Part shown: positions 1 to 5,635 of the stretch, in pieces
How positions within the stretch are numbered: the first letter of the stretch is position 1
How the letters are laid out: every line of letters starts with the position of its first letter
Assembly (NCBI GenBank): GCA_023432565.1
Contig: JAEYUL010000091.1
Span: forward strand, 1 to 6,187
DNA length: 6,187 bases
Origin: Actinomycetes bacterium
Lineage (GTDB): Bacteria > Actinomycetota > Actinomycetes > Actinomycetales > Cellulomonadaceae
Direction of reading: 5' to 3'
Notes under the pieces: generated by a model
The model's input: the letters and a program-made list of their open reading frames with translations, nothing else
Told to the model about the DNA's origin: nothing
The model's database searches: none
Made by a program: the position numbers and the translations under genes

Positions 1-827
1 GACGTGCGCAGCGCCGTGCGGTGAGGGCCGCGCGCACCAAGGTCCCGCCGGGACGGTCGCGGCTGGCCGGCCGGGACCCCGTCCGGGAGCGCGCCGTCCT
101 CGCGGTGCGAGGTGAGGGCGGTCCTGCCGACCCGCCCCGGGGCGCAGTCGTGCGGCAGCCGCACGGGCTCGGGCACCGCGACGCGGAAGCACCGGTCGAC
201 GACGCGCGCCGCACTCGGCACGGGCTCGCCCCGCAGCTCCTCGAGCGCCTCGGCCAGCGAGCCGAGCCCGGTCGCGGAGGGCTCCAGCCGGGCGAGCACC
301 GCGTCGAGCAGCGCGCGCACGTCGGCGCCCGACTCGTCGTGCGCCGCGGGCACGTGCCGCAGCGCCGCACCCAGCCCGGCGAGCACCGGACGGCCGTCGG
401 GTCCCACGACGATCGTCCGGTCGCCGACACCTCCGTGCTGGGCTCCGGCGGCGTGCAGAGCGTCGAGGGCCTGGGCGACGGGGATCGCGACGGTGGCCGC
501 CTCGCCCTCGGTCAGCACGTCGCCGGGGGCGCACAGACCGGCCAGCGGGATCCCCCGGACGTGATCGGTGAAGACGCCGAGCACGTCGGGGCCCAACGGC
601 ACCGCCTCGAGGACCCGCGCGAGGTGCTCGTGCCGAACCGACCGCAGCGCGGCCACGCGTGCGCGCGTCGTGTCGTCGGCCCGAAGGACGTGCAGCTCGA
701 CGCGGAGGTCGGAGCCGTCGAGCGCGACCGCGACGAGCGCGCCGTCCTCGCCCGGCGCCAGCGGCCGGAAGCCGGCGGCGGCGAGCGCCGCGTCGACCAC
801 GGGGCTGACCCGTACGTGCGTCGTCAT
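1..827 (-). CDS. Kinase-fold pseudokinase-like hypothetical protein, 3' end outside window
   Basis: The minus frame is open from an ATG at 827 to the left edge (275 codons, no stop), so the C-terminus is missing. An in-frame TGA at 891-893 and no intervening start make 827 the only plausible start; there is no clear Shine-Dalgarno or TANNNT hexamer. Residues about 55-175 follow the layout of bacterial Ser/Thr kinases: LRSVRHEHLARVLEAV (61-76), a hinge-like TDHVRGIPLAGL, LTEGEAATVAIPVAQALDALHAAG (105-128), then HGGV where active kinases have HGDVKPxN, GLG where they have DFG, and DVRALLDAVL (169-178) like helix F. Catalytic Asp (G133), metal-binding Asn (T138) and DFG Asp (G151) are all replaced, and no VAxK lysine is evident in the N-terminal strands. 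I infer a catalytically dead kinase fold; substrate or partner is unknown. It follows the oxidoreductase by 63 bp in the same direction and may be cotranscribed with it. Confidence 0.75.
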   Translation of the reverse strand, partial: MTTHVRVSPVVDAALAAAGFRPLAPGEDGALVAVALDGSDLRVELHVLRADDTTRARVAALRSVRHEHLARVLEAVPLGPDVLGVFTDHVRGIPLAGLCAPGDVLTEGEAATVAIPVAQALDALHAAGAQHGGVGDRTIVVGPDGRPVLAGLGAALRHVPAAHDESGADVRALLDAVLARLEPSATGLGSLAEALEELRGEPVPSAARVVDRCFRVAVPEPVRLPHDCAPGRVGRTALTSHREDGALPDGVPAGQPRPSRRDLGARGPHRTALRT

Positions 828-890
828 GCCCGCATCGAAGCGGACGTCGCGGCGAGGCGTCGCCGTTCGTCCACAGGCGCGTGCCGGGCG

Positions 891-1913
891 TCAGGTGAGC
901 GGCACGACCTGGTGCTCGTGCGCGGACCGCCGAGCGGCGTCGAGCACGCGCGCGGTCGCGACGGCGTCCGCCGGGTCGACCGGCACGGGGCCCTCGCCGC
1001 GAACCCACGCCCGCAGTGCCGGGTAGATCTCGTGGTGCCCTCCGCCGGGCGCAGGCACCGGGGTGCGCTCGGCGCCGTGCACGAGCCAGCCCTCGTGCAC
1101 GGGCTCCCCCGGGCGCCGGCTCTCCTCGTACGCGTCGTCGAAGGCCTCGAACGGTGTCGGCTCCCCCTCGAACCGCGTCACCAGGTACGCGCCGCGCTCG
1201 CCGAGCACGCGCGTGCGCGGGCCGGGCGCCGCGACGAGACCGCCGGCCTGGAGGTGGCTGAGGACGCCGGTCTCGTGACGTACCGCGAGGAACACGTCGT
1301 CGACCGCGGGCGTGGTCCGCGCCGCGAGCTCGGCGTACACCTCGAGCACCGGCCCGAACAGCTGCACCGCGGAGTCGACCAGGTGCGCCCCGAGGTCCAG
1401 CAGGAGCCCACCGGCCTGCTCGTCGTTCTCCTTCCAGCGATCCTGCGGACGAGGGCGGAACCTCTCCCAGCGCCGCTCGAACCGGTGCACGCGCCCGAGC
1501 TCGCCGCGCGCGAGCAGGTCGAGCAGGGCGAGCTGCTCGGCGTCCCAGCGCCGGTTCTGGAAGACCGTCAGACGCCCGTCCCCGCGAGCGACGAGCTCGG
1601 CCGCCTCGGCCTCCGTGGTCGCCAACGGCTTGTCGACGATCACGTGCACGCCCGTCGCGAGCGCCGTCGCGGTGTGCGTGGCGTGGGCTCCCGTGGGGCT
1701 CGCGACGACCACGAGGTCCACGTCGGTCACGTCGGCGAGCAGCGTCTCGACGTCGGGGAGCACACACGCGTCGGGCCAGTCCGCGTGCACCGCAGCGGCA
1801 CGGCTCGCGGTCACCACCGCCACCACCTGCTGACCGGCGGCCCTGATCAGGCGCGCGTGGATGCCACGTCCCGCCCCGCCGTAGCCGATCAGCGCCACAC
1901 GCAGCCCGTCCAT
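891..1913 (-). CDS. Gfo/Idh/MocA-family NAD(P)-dependent oxidoreductase
   Basis: A 340-residue cytoplasmic protein of usual length for this family, which oxidises or reduces sugars, inositols and related polyols. The N-terminal Rossmann fold begins at residue 4 (LRVALIGYGGAGRG, glycine motif 10-15). The nucleotide-proximal strand reads VVVASPTGAH (68-77), and DKPLA (94-98) is the family's EKP motif with the active-site lysine at K95. The second domain has the GGxxxDxxxH signature (G168, G169, D173, H177), where family members place catalytic residues. The substrate cannot be read from the sequence. The start at 1913 was chosen because the glycine motif follows at once and TAGGGT lies 7 nt upstream; the longer version from 1958 would run across the divergent lipB start. 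It is divergent from lipB and is followed by the pseudokinase gene on the same strand. Family assignment is firm; a role in lipoate metabolism is not supported. Confidence 0.93.
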   Translation of the reverse strand: MDGLRVALIGYGGAGRGIHARLIRAAGQQVVAVVTASRAAAVHADWPDACVLPDVETLLADVTDVDLVVVASPTGAHATHTATALATGVHVIVDKPLATTEAEAAELVARGDGRLTVFQNRRWDAEQLALLDLLARGELGRVHRFERRWERFRPRPQDRWKENDEQAGGLLLDLGAHLVDSAVQLFGPVLEVYAELAARTTPAVDDVFLAVRHETGVLSHLQAGGLVAAPGPRTRVLGERGAYLVTRFEGEPTPFEAFDDAYEESRRPGEPVHEGWLVHGAERTPVPAPGGGHHEIYPALRAWVRGEGPVPVDPADAVATARVLDAARRSAHEHQVVPLT

Positions 1914-1920
1914 GCCGCTC

Positions 1921-1926
1921 ACCCTA
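1921..1926 (-). promoter_or_regulatory. -10 element of oxidoreductase gene (predicted leaderless)
   Basis: TAGGGT on the minus strand, followed by exactly 7 nt and the ATG at 1913. It fits the actinobacterial TANNNT -10 consensus, with transcription predicted to begin on the A of the start codon. No TTGACA-like -35 is seen; that position is occupied by the lipB -10 region. The hexamer lies within the palindrome CCTAGG (1923-1928). Confidence 0.6.
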
Positions 1927-1943
1927 GGACCCGTGGGAGGACC

Positions 1944-1949
1944 TAGGCT
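1944..1949 (+). promoter_or_regulatory. -10 element of lipB (predicted leaderless)
   Basis: TAGGCT, followed by 7 nt and the lipB ATG at 1957, so the mRNA is predicted to start on the initiation codon. A GGGAGG at 1935-1940 lies 16 nt from the ATG, too far to serve as a Shine-Dalgarno. The hexamer overlaps a second CCTAGG palindrome (1942-1947), 19 bp from the first at 1923-1928. Confidence 0.6.
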
Positions 1950-1956
1950 GGCGAGC

Positions 1957-2637
1957 ATGCTGTTCGAGGAGCTCGAGCTCGGGACCCGCCTCCTGCCCTA
2001 CGTGCCCACGTGGGACCTGCAGCGCGAGGTGCACGCGGCCGTCTCCACGGGCGCGCGCGAGGACACCGTGCTCCTGTGCGAGCACGAGGACGTCTACACC
2101 GCGGGACGACGCACCGCGACGTGGGACCGGCCGGTCGACGGGACACCCGTCGTCGACGTCGACCGCGGCGGGCGCATCACGTGGCACGGCCCCGGTCAGC
2201 TCGTCGGGTACCCGATCGTGCGGCTCGCCGAGCCCGTCGACGTGGTCCGCTACGTGCGTGCGCTCGAGCAGGCGCTCATCGACACGTGCGCCGACCTCGG
2301 GCTGGCGGCGACGCGCGTCGAGGGCCGCAGCGGCGTGTGGTTCGAGCCACGGCCCGGTGGGCTCGCCCGCAAGGTCGCGCAGATCGGGGTGCGCGTCGCG
2401 CGCGGCGTGACGATGCACGGGTTCGCGCTGAACTGCGACCCGGACCTGCACGCGTTCGACCGGATCGTGCCGTGCGGCATCCCCGACGCGGACGTGACGT
2501 CCCTGAGCGCCGAGCTCGGCCGCCGCGTGGGCATCGCCGAGGTCACGCCGCTGGTGCGCGAGCACCTCACGGCCGCGCTGCCGCCGCTGCTGGCGCAGCG
2601 CGGCGCGGGCCTCGCCCCCGGCGCGGGCGTTCGCTGA
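1957..2637 (+). CDS. lipB: Octanoyl-[acyl carrier protein]:protein N-octanoyltransferase LipB
   Basis: LipB transfers octanoate from acyl carrier protein to the lipoyl-domain lysine of E2 subunits and GcvH, the first step of de novo lipoate assembly in the cytoplasm. The 226-residue product has the usual family length. Visible family motifs are VYTAGRRT (46-53), RGGRITWHGPGQLVGYP (70-86), the lysine in LARKVAQIGVR (K139), HGFALNCDPDL (154-164) and PCGI with the acyl-carrying cysteine C173. The K139/C173 pair corresponds to the Lys/Cys dyad known from the M. tuberculosis enzyme. The start at 1957 gives an N-terminus aligned with homologues and sits 7 nt after a -10 hexamer. A longer frame from 1912 would cross the divergent promoter region. 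LipB acts before LipA, but here an oppositely oriented gene separates the two, so they cannot share one simple lipBA operon transcript. Confidence 0.97.
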   Translation: MLFEELELGTRLLPYVPTWDLQREVHAAVSTGAREDTVLLCEHEDVYTAGRRTATWDRPVDGTPVVDVDRGGRITWHGPGQLVGYPIVRLAEPVDVVRYVRALEQALIDTCADLGLAATRVEGRSGVWFEPRPGGLARKVAQIGVRVARGVTMHGFALNCDPDLHAFDRIVPCGIPDADVTSLSAELGRRVGIAEVTPLVREHLTAALPPLLAQRGAGLAPGAGVR

Positions 2638-2651
2638 GCGCCTCTCAGGCG
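2626..2651. terminator. Possible hairpins at the lipB/flavodoxin convergent junction
   Basis: Two mutually exclusive small stems lie at the junction: GGCGTT/AGCGCC (2626-2631 with 2637-2642, one G-U pair, 5-nt loop) across the lipB stop, and CGCCT/AGGCG (2639-2643 with 2647-2651, 3-nt loop) between the two stop codons. There is no T-run on either strand, so intrinsic termination is only a possibility. The two stop codons are 7 bp apart. Confidence 0.3.
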
Positions 2652-3136
2652 GTGCTGCGCAGCTCCTCGGCGACTCCCATCGCCCACGCGCGCACGGAGT
2701 CGAAGTCGCGGAAGTCGCCGTCCTGGGCGCGCACGAGGGCGACCAGCGCACGCTCCGAGACCGACAGCGACGCCTTGTCGAGCGCACCGACGAAGCACTT
2801 CGCCTCGCGCGCACCGGTGGCCGTCACCATCGCCTCGACGTCGTCGGGCACGTTCGTCTGCGGGTTGGCCCCGACGGGGCCGGACCAGAAGATCCAGACC
2901 GGGCGCAGCCGCAGGTGCGCGCCCTGGCGCACGACGAGGTCGCGCAACGACGCGGCCAGCCGCCCTACGTAGACCGCCGAGCCGAGGATGACGGCGTCGT
3001 ACGGCATGACCCGCTCGACGTCGTCCGGCGGCGTGACGTCGACGGTGTGACCGGCCTCCCGGAGGACCTCCGCGACGACGTCGCCCATCTCGCTCGTGGC
3101 GCCGTGACGGGACGCAACGCTCACCAGAACTCGCAT
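2645..3136 (-). CDS. Flavodoxin-domain protein
   Basis: A 163-residue flavodoxin-like protein predicted to bind FMN and act in the cytoplasm. The N-terminus MRVLVSVASRHGATSEMGDVVAEVL matches the flavodoxin phosphate-binding strand-loop-helix, here with the S/T-rich loop SRHGATSE (9-16). AVILGSAVYVGRLAASLRDLV (48-68) resembles the second flavin-contacting segment of the flavodoxins related to menaquinone-dependent protoporphyrinogen oxidase (HemG type). WIFWSGPVG (81-89) probably leads to the third flavin loop. I cannot assign HemG activity: the resemblance may be fold-level only, and electron partners are not visible. The ATG at 3136 has a strong ribosome-binding site, unlike most neighbours. 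The gene lies opposite to and between lipB and lipA, ending 7 bp from the lipB stop, with its own 146-bp upstream region shared divergently with lipA. The insertion relative to the usual lipB-lipA order suggests a lineage-specific addition. Confidence 0.88.
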   Translation of the reverse strand: MRVLVSVASRHGATSEMGDVVAEVLREAGHTVDVTPPDDVERVMPYDAVILGSAVYVGRLAASLRDLVVRQGAHLRLRPVWIFWSGPVGANPQTNVPDDVEAMVTATGAREAKCFVGALDKASLSVSERALVALVRAQDGDFRDFDSVRAWAMGVAEELRSTA

Positions 3137-3144
3137 GGTCGCCT

Positions 3145-3149
3145 CTCCT
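3145..3149 (-). promoter_or_regulatory. Shine-Dalgarno of flavodoxin gene
   Basis: AGGAG on the minus strand, 8 nt before the ATG at 3136, inside a long purine run (GGGGGAGGAGAGG). It fixes the start and implies a leadered mRNA, in contrast to the predicted leaderless neighbours. Confidence 0.8.
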
Positions 3150-3182
3150 CCCCCAGGCCTCGTTGCCTCCCCTCAGCCTCGT
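3147..3182. repeat. Two imperfect 17-bp direct repeats in the flavodoxin 5' region
   Basis: On the minus strand ACGAGGCTGAGGGGAGG (3182-3166) and ACGAGGCCTGGGGGAGG (3163-3147) match at 14 of 17 positions with a 19-bp period. The proximal copy contributes to the purine-rich ribosome-binding region; the distal copy carries a second GGGGAGG. Confidence 0.6.
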
Positions 3183-3203
3183 CGCTGACCGGCCGGACCG
3201 CGA

Positions 3204-3217
3204 GGGACCCAGGTCCT
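3204..3217. promoter_or_regulatory. GGGACC-CA-GGTCCT dyad, possible operator
   Basis: GGACC and GGTCC form a perfect inverted repeat around CA, with the outermost pair (G3204/T3217) mismatched. The layout GGGAC-N4-GTCC resembles the DosR/DevR consensus core GGGACT-WW-AGTCCC. It lies 68 bp upstream of the flavodoxin ATG and 53 bp before the lipA -10. Assignment to a regulator is inference only. Confidence 0.35.
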
Positions 3218-3269
3218 CAGTGTGACGCCCGCCTCGCCCTACGCACGGTGCATGCGCCCGCGCGGCGGC

Positions 3270-3275
3270 TAATGT
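3270..3275 (+). promoter_or_regulatory. -10 element of lipA (predicted leaderless)
   Basis: TAATGT followed by 7 nt and the GTG at 3283, with no Shine-Dalgarno in between. The geometry equals that of the lipB, oxidoreductase and DUF4191 promoters. It also argues against the in-frame ATG at 3274, which falls within the hexamer. Confidence 0.65.
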
Positions 3276-3282
3276 GGCTTGC

Positions 3283-4284
3283 GTGACGATCGCACCCGAG
3301 GGGCGCCGCATGCTGCGCGTCGAGGCACGCAACGCGCAGACGCCCATCGAGAGGAAGCCCGAGTGGATCCGCACGCGCGCGACCATGGGCCCGGAGTACT
3401 CCGAGCTCAAGGGGCTCGTGAAGCGCGAGGGCCTGCACACCGTGTGCGAGGAAGCGGGCTGTCCCAACATCTTCGAGTGCTGGGAGGACCGCGAGGCGAC
3501 CTTCCTCATCGGCGGCGACCAGTGCACGCGCCGGTGCGACTTCTGCCAGATCGACACCGGTAAGCCCGCCGACTTCGACGCCGACGAGCCGCGGCGCGTC
3601 GCCGAGTCCGTCCGTGCGATGGGCCTGAAGTACTCGACCGTCACCGGCGTCGCCCGCGACGACCTGCCGGACGGCGGGGCGTGGCTCTACGCGGAGACCG
3701 TGCGCCAGATCCACGCGCTCAACCCGGGGACGGGCGTCGAGCTGCTGATCCCCGACTTCAACGCGATCCCCGAGCTGCTCGACGAGGTCAACGCCTCGCG
3801 TCCGCAGGTGCTCGCGCACAACCTGGAGACGGTCCCGAGGATCTTCAAGCAGATCCGCCCGGGCTTCCGCTACGAGCGGTCGCTGTCGGTGCTGACGCGC
3901 GCCCGCGAGGCGGGCCTGGTCACCAAGTCCAACCTCATCCTGGGCATGGGTGAGACGTACGACGAGGTCGTCGAGGCGCTCGGCGCGCTGCACGAGGCGG
4001 GCTGCGACCTGGTGACGATCACGCAGTACCTGCGTCCGTCGGTGCGCCACCACCCCGTCGACCGGTGGGTCCGGCCGGAGGAGTTCGTCGAGCTGTCGGC
4101 CGTGGCCGACAAGCTCGGGTTCCTCGGCGTGATGTCCGGCCCGCTGGTGCGCTCGTCGTACCGCGCCGGACGTCTGTGGGGCCAGGCCATGCGGCGCCGC
4201 GGCCTGCCCATCCCGGACGCGCTGGCGCACCTCGGGGAGCCGACGACCGCGCGCCAGGAGGCGTCCAGCCTGCTCGCCCGCTGA
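3283..4284 (+). CDS. lipA: Lipoyl synthase LipA (radical SAM)
   Basis: LipA uses S-adenosylmethionine radicals to insert two sulfur atoms into the protein-bound octanoyl chain made by LipB, completing lipoate on 2-oxoacid dehydrogenases and GcvH. The 333-residue product shows both iron-sulfur sites: the radical-SAM CxxxCxxC (C81, C85, C88 in CTRRCDFC) and the auxiliary sulfur-donor cluster CxxxxCxxxxxC (C55, C60, C66), with the C-terminal RSSY motif (290-293) whose serine is an auxiliary-cluster ligand in the family. The sequence runs very close to mycobacterial LipA throughout, including EGRRxLRxE near the N-terminus. That alignment and the -10 spacing support the GTG at 3283; the upstream ATG at 3274 would add only three residues. 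lipA has its own promoter because the flavodoxin gene separates it from lipB. All catalytic motifs are intact. Confidence 0.98.
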   Translation: MTIAPEGRRMLRVEARNAQTPIERKPEWIRTRATMGPEYSELKGLVKREGLHTVCEEAGCPNIFECWEDREATFLIGGDQCTRRCDFCQIDTGKPADFDADEPRRVAESVRAMGLKYSTVTGVARDDLPDGGAWLYAETVRQIHALNPGTGVELLIPDFNAIPELLDEVNASRPQVLAHNLETVPRIFKQIRPGFRYERSLSVLTRAREAGLVTKSNLILGMGETYDEVVEALGALHEAGCDLVTITQYLRPSVRHHPVDRWVRPEEFVELSAVADKLGFLGVMSGPLVRSSYRAGRLWGQAMRRRGLPIPDALAHLGEPTTARQEASSLLAR

Positions 4285-4351
4285 GCCCGCGCTCGTCGCC
4301 TCGCGTGACGGGGCTCGTCGGGACGCGCACGTGACGTGTCGCGGCGCTCGG

Positions 4352-4357
4352 TAGACT
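4352..4357 (+). promoter_or_regulatory. -10 element of DUF4191 gene (predicted leaderless)
   Basis: TAGACT followed by 7 nt and the ATG at 4365; no Shine-Dalgarno. A GTGACG at 4331-4336 is a weak -35 candidate, only 15 bp upstream of the hexamer. An independent promoter here would let this gene be expressed apart from lipA, which ends 80 bp earlier. Confidence 0.6.
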
Positions 4358-4364
4358 CCCGTGC

Positions 4365-5075
4365 ATGGCCCGTGACAAGTCCGCCTCCTCCGCTGCGCCC
4401 AAGACGAAGAAGGTGCGCTGGTACCACCAGCTGTGGGAAGCGTTCACGATGACGCGGGAGTCGGACCCCGCGATCACCTGGATCCTGCTGGCCACGTTCG
4501 TGGGGATCCTCGGCCTGGGCGCCGTCGTCGGCGTGCTGCTGGACGCGGTCGTCTACTTCCTGCTCCTGTCCCTGCCGTTCGCCCTGCTGGGTGCCATGTT
4601 CGTCCTGGCCCGGCGCGCCGAGGCAGCGGCCTACGCCCGCATCGAGGGCCAGCCGGGTGCGGCGCTCGCCGCGCTGCGCACGATCCGCCGCGGATGGACC
4701 TTCGTCGAGGAGCCCGTGGCGATCGACCCGCGCTCGCAGGACATGGTGTTCCGTGGCGTGGGCCGCCCGGGCATCGTGCTCGTGGGCGAGGGCACGGGCA
4801 ACGTCTCGCGCCTGCTCGAGGCCGAGCGCAAGCGCACCGCACGTGTGCTGCCGACTGTTCCTCTGACCGTGCTGCAGGTCGGCCGCCACGAGGGGCAGGT
4901 GCCCCTGCCCAAGCTGCCCGGCAAGGTCCGCCGGCTCAAGGCGCAGCTGACCAAGCAGGAGGTCGCCGAGGTCACCAAGCGCCTGCTGGCGCTCGGCGGT
5001 GCGCGCCTGCCGGTGCCCAAGGGCGTCGACCCGATGCGTGTGCGCCCGGACCGCAAGGGCATGCGGGGCCGCTGA
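4365..5075 (+). CDS. DUF4191-family two-helix membrane protein
   Basis: A 236-residue protein of unknown function, equivalent by position and character to M. tuberculosis Rv2219. A lysine-rich N-terminus (ARDKSASSAAPKTKK) and a short amphipathic stretch with WYHQLWEAF (19-27) precede two adjacent membrane helices at about 37-58 and 61-82. A soluble C-terminal domain of about 150 residues follows, with RRGWTFVEEPVAIDPRSQDMVFRGVGRPGIVLVGE and a highly basic tail (RPDRKGMRGR). With no signal peptide and positively charged ends, both termini are predicted to be cytoplasmic. No catalytic motif is visible. The gene is regularly found between lipA and glnA in actinobacteria; why is not known. It is convergent with the RDD gene (62 bp between stops). 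Family assignment is from recall of the lipA-linked family, so the function stays open. Confidence 0.9.
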   Translation: MARDKSASSAAPKTKKVRWYHQLWEAFTMTRESDPAITWILLATFVGILGLGAVVGVLLDAVVYFLLLSLPFALLGAMFVLARRAEAAAYARIEGQPGAALAALRTIRRGWTFVEEPVAIDPRSQDMVFRGVGRPGIVLVGEGTGNVSRLLEAERKRTARVLPTVPLTVLQVGRHEGQVPLPKLPGKVRRLKAQLTKQEVAEVTKRLLALGGARLPVPKGVDPMRVRPDRKGMRGR

Positions 5076-5115
5076 GCTCCGTTCGTCCGCGCCGACGGGC
5101 CCCGCGCTCAGCGGC
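5068..5115. terminator. Inverted repeat at convergent DUF4191/RDD ends, possible bidirectional terminator
   Basis: GCCGCTGAGC (5068-5077) and GCTCAGCGGC (5106-5115) form a perfect 10-bp inverted repeat with a 28-nt loop, and the right arm recurs at 5136-5145. The left arm includes the DUF4191 stop codon. There is no T-run, so it is at best a G+C-type terminator. Confidence 0.4.
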
Positions 5116-5150
5116 GCACGGCCGACGTGCCCTGCGCTCAGCGGCGCACG
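5091..5150. repeat. Two tandem 30-bp repeats at the RDD gene 3' end
   Basis: Positions 5091-5120 and 5121-5150 differ at only two of 30 positions; both contain GCGCTCAGCGGCGCACG exactly (5104-5120, 5134-5150). The right copy includes the RDD stop codon and last codons. Read on the minus strand past the stop, the left copy would encode GTSAVRR-stop, a ghost of the real tail GTAIVRR-stop. Resemblance continues weakly to about 5160. Confidence 0.85.
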
Positions 5151-5629
5151 ATCGCCGTGCCCGCCGAGCGGTCGTGCAGGCCACGGCCGTCCGAGTCCCA
5201 CACCACGGCGGGGATCACCAGGCACAGCAGGACCGTGCGCAGCGCGGCGCGGCCCACTCCGGGCGCGCGACCGTCGTCGGGCAGCGGGCCGTCCGGCGTG
5301 GCGCCGGCGCGGCGCACGCGCAGGCCGAGCAGACGGTGCCCGACCGTGAAGCCCAGCGTGCCGACGAGAACCAGGTTCTCGACCGCGAAGACGGCCAGGG
5401 TCACCATGCCGTCGGCACGCTGCCAGAACGGCCCTGACTCCCCTGCCGCGAAGAATGCGGACGCGAGGAGAAGGCACAGCGTCCAGTCGACGACGAGCGC
5501 CACCACCCGACGGCCGATCGGCGCGGCCGAACCCGGCCCGCGCGCGGCCAGGCCCAGGTCCGCGCCGCGCCCCGACTCGCCCGACGGCCCTCCCTCGAGC
5601 CACGACCCCACGTTCTGCCTCGTCGTCAC
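5138..5629 (-). CDS. RDD-family membrane protein
   Basis: A 163-residue integral membrane protein, matching by position M. tuberculosis Rv2219A. After a Gly/Ser-rich cytoplasmic N-terminus of about 38 residues come three predicted membrane helices at about 42-62, 74-94 and 129-145. The family's signature residues are visible: Arg in GRRVVALVVDW (R41), Asp within helix 1 (D49) and Asp in GLHDRSAGT (D153). TLGFTVGHRLLGLRV (91-105) is the conserved loop after helix 2. RDD proteins have been linked to ion transport in some bacteria, but the function here is unknown. The start is a GTG at 5629, 6 nt after a -10 hexamer and without a Shine-Dalgarno. It is divergent from glnA (181 bp) and convergent with the DUF4191 gene. 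Its 3' end has undergone the 30-bp tandem duplication. Confidence 0.9.
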   Translation of the reverse strand: MTTRQNVGSWLEGGPSGESGRGADLGLAARGPGSAAPIGRRVVALVVDWTLCLLLASAFFAAGESGPFWQRADGMVTLAVFAVENLVLVGTLGFTVGHRLLGLRVRRAGATPDGPLPDDGRAPGVGRAALRTVLLCLVIPAVVWDSDGRGLHDRSAGTAIVRR

Positions 5630-5635
5630 GCGCCC

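Noticed and set aside
1935..1940. GGGAGG as a lipB Shine-Dalgarno
   Set aside because: It ends 16 nt from the ATG, beyond useful spacing, and lies upstream of the predicted transcription start.
21..1946. 641-codon plus-strand open frame across the left part of the window
   Set aside because: It runs antisense to the pseudokinase and oxidoreductase genes, has an Arg/Gly/His-rich product without recognisable domains, and is explained by the scarcity of stops in antisense frames of GC-rich genes.
1914..1958. Longer starts for the oxidoreductase (1958) and lipB (1912)
   Set aside because: Each would translate the divergent promoter region and overlap the opposite gene's start; the added residues do not resemble either family.
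3274..3282. In-frame ATG at 3274 as the lipA start
   Set aside because: It lies inside the TAATGT hexamer, and homologue alignment begins at the GTG at 3283.
2250..4230. Long minus-strand frames opposite lipB and lipA (2250-3644 and 3217-4230)
   Set aside because: They overlap strongly conserved coding sequence on the other strand and show no domain; they are antisense shadows.
4285..4364. 8-bp direct repeat GCTCGTCG (4291 and 4314) and a search for a lipA terminator
   Set aside because: The repeat is short and expected in GC-rich DNA, and no convincing hairpin with a T-run was found.
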